From Thermogemmatispora carboxidivorans (GTDB lineage Bacteria; Chloroflexota; Ktedonobacteria; Ktedonobacterales; Ktedonobacteraceae), in assembly GCF_000702505.1 (NCBI RefSeq), contig NZ_JNIM01000001.1:3968001-4032000 (forward strand): a DNA stretch of 64,000 bases, given 5' to 3'. Positions within the stretch are counted from its first letter, which is position 1; every line of letters begins with the position of its first letter. Below are positions 35,828 through 43,250 of the stretch, piece after piece. The notes below the pieces were generated by a model. The model was given only the letters and a program-made list of their open reading frames with translations, had not been told where the DNA came from and did not search any database. The position numbers and the translations under genes are program-made.

Positions 35828-37006
35828 TTAGCTGTTGAGCTGGAGCTGGCAGGTGCCATCAGCAGCTACTTCGAGCGTGTAGTCCTCTAGAGATGGCTCG
35901 CCAGCGGCCAGCCACTGCTCGCGCAGTTGCAGGATCAGTGACCAGAGAGGATGCGCTCCGTAGACTTCGACGCGCCAGTGTACAGGTCGTGGCCCCTCGG
36001 CAGCGGGTACCAGGAGCAGGAGGCTCTCCTGCCAGTGCAGGCCCGTTCCGAGACCTTGCCCGGGCATCGGGTAGAGGCAGCGCTCAACGCCCGGCAGATG
36101 GCGCTCCAGCCAGAGGGCAAAGGCCGGCTCGTAGAGCAGCTCATAGCTCTCTAGATCGGTCTCAGCCTCCTCCTGGCGCGGCTGCTCGCGCCAGGAGGCT
36201 AGTTCCCGGATGCGGTGGGCCGTGGTGGGTGATGCTGGCTCTTCCTCTCGCAGCTGCATAAAGAAGGCCGGCGTCGGCAGCAGGCAGCCCTCCAGGCGAT
36301 CGGATGCCACTTTCACCAGACGGAAGAGCGGCGTTGTCAGTGGACGGAGCAGGTCGCCCACGATGATTCCTCGCAGGGCCAGTTGCTCGCGCCAGGCCGG
36401 CGGGATGCGTGGATAGCTGCCAGTCGCGATGATGCGATCATAGGGAGCTGCTGGGGCGTAGCCCTGAAGCCCGTCGGCGGTCACCACCTGGACGCGCTCG
36501 CCGTAGCCGGCCAGCCGCAGGCGCTCGGCAGCCAGGGCCGTGACCTCCTCATCAATATCGAGCGTCACCACCTGGCCACCGGGGGCCACCAGCTCGGCCA
36601 GCAGGGCAGCATTGTAGCCGGTGCCGGTGCCGATCTCCAGCACTCGCATCCCTGGCTGGAGCGCCAGGGCTTCCAGCATGGCGGCCATAATCGATGGCAT
36701 GCTGGAGGAGGAGATCGGGCGCCCCAGCTCGTCGACCTTGGTCACCAGGGCCTGATCACGGTAGACAAGAGACCGCGCTTCCTGCCTCGTCCAAACGCCC
36801 GGCTGCTCTTGCCGACAGTAGAGCGGGACAAAGTGGGCCCGCGAGACCTTGAGGAGCGCGCGGCGCACGGCAGGCGCCAGAGGATAGCCGCGCGACTCCT
36901 CAATGCTGTTGACCAGTTCTCGACGCTCCTCATCTTCAGTCGTTGCCGCGATAAGATCATCCACCAGAAAACTCCTTCCATCCGTGTCCGCTACGGGTCT
37001 GCTCAT
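35828..37006 (-). CDS. Graspetide-associated isoaspartyl methyltransferase homologue
   Basis: A 392-residue protein. The middle (~75-240) is a protein-L-isoaspartate O-methyltransferase fold: SQALVTKV-like YRDQALVTKVDELGRPISSS, SAM site VLEIGTGTGYNAALLA, and DRIIATGSYPRIP. Ordinary PIMTs are about 210 residues. This one has an extra N terminus and a ~150-residue C-terminal domain (ending YTLEVAADGTCQLQ), as do the PIMTs of graspetide clusters. There the enzyme methylates an Asp of the cyclised peptide, which then forms an aspartimide. ATG 37006 overlaps the ATP-grasp stop (ATGA). Third and last gene of the precursor / ATP-grasp / methyltransferase operon. Confidence 0.85.
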   Translation of the reverse strand: MSRPVADTDGRSFLVDDLIAATTEDEERRELVNSIEESRGYPLAPAVRRALLKVSRAHFVPLYCRQEQPGVWTRQEARSLVYRDQALVTKVDELGRPISSSSMPSIMAAMLEALALQPGMRVLEIGTGTGYNAALLAELVAPGGQVVTLDIDEEVTALAAERLRLAGYGERVQVVTADGLQGYAPAAPYDRIIATGSYPRIPPAWREQLALRGIIVGDLLRPLTTPLFRLVKVASDRLEGCLLPTPAFFMQLREEEPASPTTAHRIRELASWREQPRQEEAETDLESYELLYEPAFALWLERHLPGVERCLYPMPGQGLGTGLHWQESLLLLVPAAEGPRPVHWRVEVYGAHPLWSLILQLREQWLAAGEPSLEDYTLEVAADGTCQLQLNS

Positions 37007-38019
37007 TGTAACTGCACTAGCGGCCCCTCGCAGGGAAGGGCCAGGCCCTCCTTGCCGGAGCTGAGGACCTGGGCAATGGTGGCCGCAAAGGGCAGACCCG
37101 TCTCCACCTCCAGCCATTCCCACTGCCCACCCGGATTACACTCCAGAAAGATGTAGTCACCTTCGGGGGTCACGATCAGGTCGAGTGCCCCAAAGACGAG
37201 GCCCAGCCGCTGTACCAGCGCGACACAGCGCCTGGCCACCGCCTCGGGCAGGCTATAGGGCTGATAGCGCACCTGATAGCAGGCCGCCCGCCAGTCAAGG
37301 CGTGCCGCCTCCAGCTCTTGCGAGTCAATACGGACAGCCAGAAGCGCCTGTCCGATGACGGTGGCACGCACCTCGTAGGCTTTCTCGATGAGCGGCTGGA
37401 AAAGATGGGCCGTCAGACGTACCTGCTCCAGTTCGGCCAGTCGTTCGCGCCCGACACGACTGGTAAAAATCAGGTGATAGCGATCGCCACCGCCGGGCAG
37501 AAAGTTGCCGTGCAGGGTCTTGTAGATCATCTGCTCCTGGCAGACCTCGAAGAAGAAGCTGCGCACGGCACCCGGATCGTTGGTGATGAGCGTTGCCGGC
37601 ACGCGCAGGCCGACCTCCTGGGCAAGCTTGAGCTGAAGGGGCTTGAAGCTGGCACGCCGCTGGGCGTCCAGGGAGTTGACCCACAGGCAGTCAAGACTGC
37701 GCAGCACGCCGCCGAAGCCACGATAGGCTTCATTCTCAAGGAAGAGCTGGATCAACTCGGGAAAGTCCTCACGCACCTGGTAGTGATGGGGACGACGCAC
37801 ATAGATGCTGCGAATGGCCTCCAGATCATAGCGCTTGCCCTGGTAGCAAAAGGAGCCGCTCCAGCTGGCATCGCGCAAGAGGGCGACCAGGGTAACTACC
37901 TGGGGAAAGGCCGCCGTATCGAGCACGAGGGCCGCGCAGCCGCAGCGCTGTAAGGCATGTTGGACGCGCCGGGCAGTGCTGTCGCCTGGGTAGCTAAGGA
38001 TAAGGACGTATGGTTCCAT
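37003..38019 (-). CDS. ATP-grasp graspetide synthetase
   Basis: A 338-residue ATP-grasp peptide ligase of the MvdD/TgmB type. It activates Asp/Glu side chains by phosphorylation and joins them to Ser/Thr/Lys side chains of a precursor peptide, forming ester or amide rings. Marker segments in order: IYVRRPHHYQ near residue 73 (the family RRP), LWVNSLDAQRRASFKPLQL near 112, MIYKTLHGNF near 165, FQPLIEKAYEVRATVIGQ near 213 and IFLECNPGGQWEWLEVETG near 297. Its ATG directly follows the TAG of the precursor gene, with GGAG inside the end of that gene. Immediately followed by the methyltransferase. Confidence 0.9.
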   Translation of the reverse strand: MEPYVLILSYPGDSTARRVQHALQRCGCAALVLDTAAFPQVVTLVALLRDASWSGSFCYQGKRYDLEAIRSIYVRRPHHYQVREDFPELIQLFLENEAYRGFGGVLRSLDCLWVNSLDAQRRASFKPLQLKLAQEVGLRVPATLITNDPGAVRSFFFEVCQEQMIYKTLHGNFLPGGGDRYHLIFTSRVGRERLAELEQVRLTAHLFQPLIEKAYEVRATVIGQALLAVRIDSQELEAARLDWRAACYQVRYQPYSLPEAVARRCVALVQRLGLVFGALDLIVTPEGDYIFLECNPGGQWEWLEVETGLPFAATIAQVLSSGKEGLALPCEGPLVQLQ

Positions 38020-38283
38020 CTAGTCGTCGTACTCCATGTCGAACTCCTCGTTGTGTAAGGGATTAGGCGACGAGGAGTCATGACCGGTCGTGTGATAGAA
38101 GGTGATCGATGGCTCGGGCTTCCCCCCTTTGCTGCCTTCCTCTTCCTCGCTCTCACCATCGCCTACGAGGGGAATGTGGCGCTCTTGGGCAAAGAAGAAG
38201 GCAAAGGGACCATTGGCCGGCAGGGCCAGCGCTTCAGTGGGAAGGGGCAGCTGTCTGGAAGCTTCAAGTGGGCGTTTCAGCAT
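38020..38283 (-). CDS. Putative graspetide precursor peptide
   Basis: An 87-residue peptide immediately before the ATP-grasp gene. Residues 1-40 look like a leader, with proline-rich QLPLPTEALALPANGPFAFF and then ERHIPLV. An acidic link (ESEEEEG, 44-50) and SKGGKPEP follow. Residues 58-87 form a probable core: SITFYHTTGHDSSSPNPL (59-76), then HNEEFDMEYDD (77-87). Hydroxyl donors are Ser59, Thr61, Thr65, Thr66 and Ser70-72. Acid acceptors are Asp69, Glu79, Glu80, Asp82, Glu84, Asp86 and Asp87. Asp69-Ser70 is a good aspartimide site. I chose ATG 38283; upstream frame is open but has no better ribosome site. Cleavage point and ring pattern cannot be read from sequence. Confidence 0.75.
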   Translation of the reverse strand: MLKRPLEASRQLPLPTEALALPANGPFAFFFAQERHIPLVGDGESEEEEGSKGGKPEPSITFYHTTGHDSSSPNPLHNEEFDMEYDD

Positions 38284-38380
38284 GCGATGATCAACCTGCC
38301 TTTCGCCTCGTTGCCGCTGCGGCACGAGGACACGAATGCCTACGCAGTACCCAGTACCAGTCAGCTCAGCCGGTGCATTC

Positions 38381-38408
38381 AGCCAGCCAGCCAGCCAGCC
38401 AGCCAGCC
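38381..38408. repeat. (AGCC)7 microsatellite
   Basis: Seven perfect AGCC units about 100 bp upstream of the graspetide precursor start, between it and the predicted promoter. Tetranucleotide runs change length by slippage. It lies in the leader, so an effect on expression is possible but unproven. Confidence 0.9.
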
Positions 38409-38499
38409 GACTGCCCCGCTCCGATGGGACAGGGCAAGGATGACCTGGCTCACTCCACAAGGTACCGGGCTGGTCAACTTACTATGTTTCCTGCATTCT

Positions 38500-38508
38500 A
38501 TTGTAGCA
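38500..38508 (-). promoter_or_regulatory. Extended -10 for graspetide operon
   Basis: TGCTACAAT on the minus strand (38508-38500), part of TATGCTACAATAG. No consensus -35 at normal spacing. Leader to the precursor would be about 210 nt and include the AGCC repeat. Confidence 0.4.
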
Positions 38509-38888
38509 TAACGGCAGGGACGTCCTTTCACAATCGAAGCCTGATATAGAGCCAAATTATGAAGCAAGCACTATTTTCAAGATTGGATAAGAAGTGTGCC
38601 AGAAATTCACACTGGACAGGCAGAGAGCTAGGGATGAGGCGTACGCAGGACGACCCGCTCGGGGGAGGTCCATTGACAACAGACAGACCGGAATAGCCAG
38701 GAAGATCAGCTTTTGGAAGGGGCCTTCACAAGAGGAGCGAGAGCCAGCTAAGATCAAGGTCACAACCACGCGCAGGCCTGGTTTTCTCTTCGAGACTGTG
38801 CACATCACCCGGAGTCCAAGGGCCAGCTCAGAAGAGAGAAAGAGAGATCCACTCGATAGCAATATCAAGTATCAAAGGCACTGAGGAT

Positions 38889-41225
38889 ATGGCAGCGATT
38901 GAACAGCACTTTCCCTCGGAGCAGCTGAGTCTCCTGGCTGAACTGGAGAGTTGGCGCAAGGAAATCAACCGTCCGACTTACCACATGCACAAATGGTGGG
39001 CAACACGGCTGGGATCGGTTTTTCGCGCCATCCTGATCGGTGCTTTGAGTGAAGACGAGCAGGATATCTGGGAGGGCTTTTATCAAGCGCTGCGTTTCCC
39101 CGGCAAGGTGATCTTTGATCCTTTCATGGGGGCGGGCACGATCATCGGTGAGGCGCTCAAGCTTGGCTGCTATGCCATCGGGGCCGACATCAATCCCGTC
39201 AGCGTTTTCCAGGTGCGCAAAGCTCTTGAGCCAGTCTCTCTTGAGGAACTGCTGGCCGCCTTCGAGCGGGTAGCAGCCAAAGTAGCGCAGCCCATTACGC
39301 AGCTCTACCAAACCATTGATCCCGAGAGCAAACTCTCTCTTCCGCTCCTCTACGCCTTCTGGGTCATGAATGTTCCCTGCCCTGCCTGTAGTTCTCAGGT
39401 TCATCTCTTCGATACGACGATTTTCGCCAGGCACGCCTACCCGCAGCGCGTTCCTGTTTGCCAATCGATCTGCCTTCACTGTGGAGCGGTCAACGAGATA
39501 CGCTATGACGCCAGCGTTGTCCGCTGTCGTGGTTGCCACACAAACTATGATCCTCACCGAGGGCCGGCGCGACATAGCCAGGCCACGTGCCCTTCCTGCC
39601 AGCACACCTTTGTGATTGTGCAGGCCCTGGCACAAGAAGGTCGCCCTCCAGGTTACCACCTCTACGCCCTGCTGGCCTTGCGTCCCGACGGTAGCAAGGT
39701 TTACCTGCCAGCCACCGAGGACGACCGACAAAAGGTAGCGCTTGCAGGGGAACGACTGCGCTCACGCTCAGGCCCCCTTCCAGCCACGCCTATTTTGGCG
39801 GGCCACAATACGGACCAGATCCGACGCTATCAGTTCACCTCATGGCGACAGCTCTTCAATGAGCGCCAGCTGTACTGCCTCTCGCTGCTCCTTGAGGCTA
39901 TTCTGGCAGAGCCTGATGAGGCTTGCCGTGAACTGCTGCTGTTGCTGTTCTCCGGCACCCTTGAATTCAACAACATGCTGTGCTCCTATAAGGGGGAGGG
40001 CACAGGAGCGGTGCGCCATCTGTTCTACCATCATATTCTGAAGCCAGAACGGATGGCCCTTGAAAATTCGGTGTGGGGCACGTCGAAAAGCTCAGGTTGC
40101 TTCTCGACTCTTTTCCACTCGCGGTTGCTTCCCGCCCTGCGCTACCGCCAGCGCCCCTTCGAGCTGGCGCTGACTGAGGAAAAAGGACGGCTGACAGGGA
40201 AAAAGATCTATGGTTTGAGCGCCTCGCCCGTAACCCCTCTTGCTTCCCACTTCACTGAGCTGAGCGAGCAGCGGCGCGCCCTCGTGCTGTGCACCGACTC
40301 CGCTCAGGTTCCTTTGCCCGATGGCTCCGTGGATGCCATCATTACCGACCCTCCTTATTTCGACTTCGTCCACTACTCCGAGCTGGCGGATTTCTTCTAC
40401 GCCTGGCTGCGCCCAGCGCTGCAGGAACGCTATCCCGAGTTCGCTCCCGAGACCACACGCTCGCCATACGAGGTGCAGCAGCGGCAAGCCGAGGCGTTTT
40501 CTGCAGCGCTCTGCCGCGTGTTTCGCGAATGTCGGCGCGTGCTCAAAGCAGAGGGTTTGCTCGTCTTTAGCTTTCATCACTCGCGTACGGAGGGCTGGGC
40601 TGCCGTCGGCGAGGCCCTCCTGCAAGCCGGTCTGGCTATCGCGGCTGTGCACCCAATCAAGGCCGAGCTGGCTCTGGCAACCCCGAAAAGTCAGACACGC
40701 TCTCCCATCAACTACGATGCCATCCTGGTCTGTAAGCATCAGGCCGCCAGGAGAGAGCCGCTCTCTTGCGCAGAGGCCCTGGCCACGGTGGTGCAAGAGA
40801 CGGTCACGCGCCTGCGCTCCTTGCAGATGGCCGCCGGTCAGCAGCTGCCCGCCCTCTCACGCAACGATTGCTTTGTCCTGGCTCAGGCCCAGGCGCTGCG
40901 CCTCGTTTCGCGCTTTCGCTGCCTGCTGAGAACAGCCCCAGCCCCGGCAGAGCCGGAGGTTTCGCTAGAGGTGAGCCTGGCGACTTTCCTTGAGTTGGTG
41001 GCCCAAGAGGTCGAGTCAATCTGGCAGCAGGTCAGCGCCAGCGGGCCAGCCACCGCCACGGCCTGCGCGCCTTCTCTTGCCACCACTACCGCAACTCCGC
41101 CAGCTGCTGGTCAGTTCCACTCGACCCGCTCTTACCCTCTAGGGACGGGGGCCCAGCCGCAGCCACTTCCCTGGTCTCTCCAGGAGATTTTCGACAGTCT
41201 GGACGGTAAAGCGGGAAATTCCTGA
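38889..41225 (+). CDS. Zn-ribbon DNA methyltransferase (DUF1156/COG1743-like)
   Basis: A 778-residue DNA methylase. N terminus NRPTYHMHKWWATRLGSVFR is the hallmark of this family. SAM-binding motif I is DPFMGAGTIIGEAL near residue 78; catalytic motif IV is DPPYFDFVHYSE near 483, so adenine or N4-cytosine methylation is likely. Between them are Zn-binding pairs: CPAC (~164), CLHC (~198), CRGC (~216) and CPSC (~238), probably part of target recognition. The C-terminal ~200 residues are helical then low complexity. No restriction enzyme, helicase or BREX/DISARM component lies near, so it is an orphan. ATG 38889 has GAGG just upstream. Confidence 0.8.
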   Translation: MAAIEQHFPSEQLSLLAELESWRKEINRPTYHMHKWWATRLGSVFRAILIGALSEDEQDIWEGFYQALRFPGKVIFDPFMGAGTIIGEALKLGCYAIGADINPVSVFQVRKALEPVSLEELLAAFERVAAKVAQPITQLYQTIDPESKLSLPLLYAFWVMNVPCPACSSQVHLFDTTIFARHAYPQRVPVCQSICLHCGAVNEIRYDASVVRCRGCHTNYDPHRGPARHSQATCPSCQHTFVIVQALAQEGRPPGYHLYALLALRPDGSKVYLPATEDDRQKVALAGERLRSRSGPLPATPILAGHNTDQIRRYQFTSWRQLFNERQLYCLSLLLEAILAEPDEACRELLLLLFSGTLEFNNMLCSYKGEGTGAVRHLFYHHILKPERMALENSVWGTSKSSGCFSTLFHSRLLPALRYRQRPFELALTEEKGRLTGKKIYGLSASPVTPLASHFTELSEQRRALVLCTDSAQVPLPDGSVDAIITDPPYFDFVHYSELADFFYAWLRPALQERYPEFAPETTRSPYEVQQRQAEAFSAALCRVFRECRRVLKAEGLLVFSFHHSRTEGWAAVGEALLQAGLAIAAVHPIKAELALATPKSQTRSPINYDAILVCKHQAARREPLSCAEALATVVQETVTRLRSLQMAAGQQLPALSRNDCFVLAQAQALRLVSRFRCLLRTAPAPAEPEVSLEVSLATFLELVAQEVESIWQQVSASGPATATACAPSLATTTATPPAAGQFHSTRSYPLGTGAQPQPLPWSLQEIFDSLDGKAGNS

Positions 41226-41262
41226 CCGCGAACTGATATCAAACGGGGTTCTCGTTCGTTCT

Positions 41263-41465
41263 ATATATAGACCCGAAAGGAAGCGGGGGTGGCCGCGAGC
41301 AAGCAGATCCACCTCGACGAGCAGCTTGTAGCGCTACCCATTTCCTGTGCAGCCTTCTCCCCATGAGGCTGCACCCGCCCTTTCAGGGATCTCCCGGTAG
41401 CAGAAGCTCCTGGGTAATAAGGGGGAGACGAGCTGGCACCCCGTCTTCCCCTTATTCTTTTTCCC
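41263..41465 (+). ncRNA. Candidate structured RNA ending in terminator
   Basis: After a TATATA box (41263) the sequence contains a palindrome GTAGCGCTAC (41328-41337), a perfect 9-bp hairpin GTGCAGCCT / AGGCTGCAC (41347-41355 / 41366-41374) and then the strong terminator at 41416. There is no ORF of note. It could be an independent small RNA of ~200 nt or simply the structured 3' end of the methylase mRNA. Not a tRNA, tmRNA or known riboswitch that I recognise. Confidence 0.4.
41416..41461 (+). terminator. Rho-independent terminator
   Basis: AATAAGGGGGAGACG (41416-41430) pairs with CGTCTTCCCCTTATT (41442-41456), 15 bp with one G-T pair, loop of 11, then CTTTTT. Works on the plus strand. Confidence 0.85.
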
Positions 41466-41552
41466 TCTGCCTCCTCCTCCTCCTCACGCACCCTCACCCG
41501 ACCGTGTTCTCTCTGCTCTCCTGGTTTTACTAATTCAAAAGTATTCTTTTTC

Positions 41553-41558
41553 TATAAT
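41553..41558 (+). promoter_or_regulatory. -10 box upstream of methyltransferase gene
   Basis: TATAAT at 41553-41558 in an AT-rich stretch, 225 bp before ATG 41784. No clear -35 at 17 bp. The rest of 41466-41783 shows no gene. Confidence 0.35.
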
Positions 41559-41783
41559 GAAAGATCAATTGTGCAAGAAGTATCAGATGCCAGCTCTGCG
41601 CGATCTCTTCCTTTTGATAGCGCCGTACGCTATACTCTTTGCAGGACGATGAGCCGCAGCCTTTCTCGATCACTTTCTTAGTCGCGAGAAGAATCGCAGG
41701 TTGATTCACTGACTCAGCAGCGAGCGAGCCAGGACAGCGACTCATCAGCCCACAACTCGTGACCCGATCGAACAAAGGAGGCC

Positions 41784-42710
41784 ATGATGCCATTGTGGGG
41801 TCTACTGCGTCGCAAGCAGCGTACGCTGTCGGCGCGCGCTCCCCTCTCTCCGGCGCCGGCGCAGTCTGAGTCGCCGCCGGAGCAGGAGCATGCCGTCCGG
41901 TTCCAGCGCCGCTATCTAGAAGACGTCCCCTACCTGCTGCCTAAGGATGAGGCAGAGATCGATCGTCTCAACTTTCAGCACTATGCCCTGATGAGCGTTC
42001 AGAAGGTCCATATCGTCGCGCCGTTGGAGGGTTCCCCCCAGGCGATTCTAGATGTTGGCTGCGGTACCGGTCTCTGGGCGCGCGAAGTCGGGCATCGCAT
42101 CCCCAATTGCCGCGTCGTCGGGGTCGATATAGAGCCGCCGGAGCGACTGCCCACCACGCCTATCAATGTGCAGTTTCTCGCTAGTGACGTGCTCAAGGGG
42201 CTGCCCTTTGACGACAACTCCTTCGATCTGGTACATCAGCGTCTGCTGATCTCGGCCATCCCTGTGCACTCGTGGCCGGCGGTGGTGCGCGAGCTGGTGC
42301 GCGTGACCAGGCCGGGCGGCTGGCTGCAGCTCACCGAGACCGGCGGCTACTACCATCGTCCTGGCCCGCTCTCGCTGCGGGTCAGCGGTCTCCTGGACCG
42401 TGCTTTTGAGCGCTGGGGCTTTGATCCCTACATTGCCGAGCATTTGCCAATGTACCTGCAACAGGCCGGGGTGCACGAAGTGGAGACGTATGTCTATAGC
42501 GTTGTCTTGGGTGAAGGAGGTGGCCAGGGTGGGCGCCTCCTGCAGAAGGATCTGCTGGCGCTGCTCCATGCTCTGAGTGAGCGCATGGCCTCGCTCATCG
42601 CCCGCGAGGAGTGGCAACACATGCTGGAGGCCCTGCCGGCAGAGTGGGCCGCCCATCAGACCGCTTTCCAGTTCCACGTGACGGTAGGGCGCAAGCCGGC
42701 AGCTTCTTAG
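41784..42710 (+). CDS. SAM-dependent methyltransferase
   Basis: A 308-residue class I methyltransferase. SAM motif ILDVGCGTGLWAREVG near residue 90, acidic VVGVDIEPPE near 113, and FDDNSFDLVHQRLLISAIP near 145. It resembles UbiE/Methyltransf_25 proteins that act on small molecules. The first ~35 residues are basic and Pro/Ser-rich. Substrate unknown. ATG 41784 has AAAGGAGG upstream. It stands alone, with 500 bp following it before the permease. Confidence 0.85.
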   Translation: MMPLWGLLRRKQRTLSARAPLSPAPAQSESPPEQEHAVRFQRRYLEDVPYLLPKDEAEIDRLNFQHYALMSVQKVHIVAPLEGSPQAILDVGCGTGLWAREVGHRIPNCRVVGVDIEPPERLPTTPINVQFLASDVLKGLPFDDNSFDLVHQRLLISAIPVHSWPAVVRELVRVTRPGGWLQLTETGGYYHRPGPLSLRVSGLLDRAFERWGFDPYIAEHLPMYLQQAGVHEVETYVYSVVLGEGGGQGGRLLQKDLLALLHALSERMASLIAREEWQHMLEALPAEWAAHQTAFQFHVTVGRKPAAS

Positions 42711-43250
42711 CAACGGCTGCTGCAACTGCGCAGCGCTCTGGTCCAGTGCGAGGGGAAAGAACTGAGAGCACGCACCTGGTCCGTCTCCGCTTGACCCGCT
42801 TTCCCCTCTCACCCGGACTTCATGCATCCTGCACAAAACCCCCGTCGCCTTATGCGTTAAATTGGCCATAGCTTCCTCTACTATTTGGCTCTATACTGAT
42901 CTACAGAGGTCGCAAAGAGGCGCTCTCTGTGCACTTTATATGAAGTTACGCGAAGCGCTTCCCCTCCGGTGGCTCGCGGTAACCAGGGATGGTGCGAGCT
43001 GGTGCGTCGCGTCGAGGCTCCTCTCATAGGCGAGGTCGCTGCTTCTGTCCGCTGCCATTCTGGCGGCGTGGCACCTGCAAGGCTGCGGGCCGTGCGCTGC
43101 ACCGCGTGCGCAGCGCTCTCCGGGCGTATAGGCCATGAGCCAGTCAGCCGGCTAATCCGTCAGGTTGCTTAACCATTGCTCTGACGTGCAGGTCGTGCGC
43201 CCGCTGTCGACCCGTTGTATCAGTTGCCTGCAGATGAGGAGGCTCTGTGC
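42711..43250. other. Large gap before permease/urease genes
   Basis: 540 bp with no credible gene. A TATACT (about 42891) could be a -10. GTTACGCGA (near 42944) and TCGCGGTAAC (near 42973) form a near-perfect inverted repeat. The rest is GC-rich and could fold, but no riboswitch is recognised. Confidence 0.35.

Noticed and set aside
41263-41465. T-box, SRP RNA or 6S RNA
   Set aside because: Hairpins and terminator are present, but the AGGGTGGNACCGCG T-box element and the SRP GGAAG loop context are absent.
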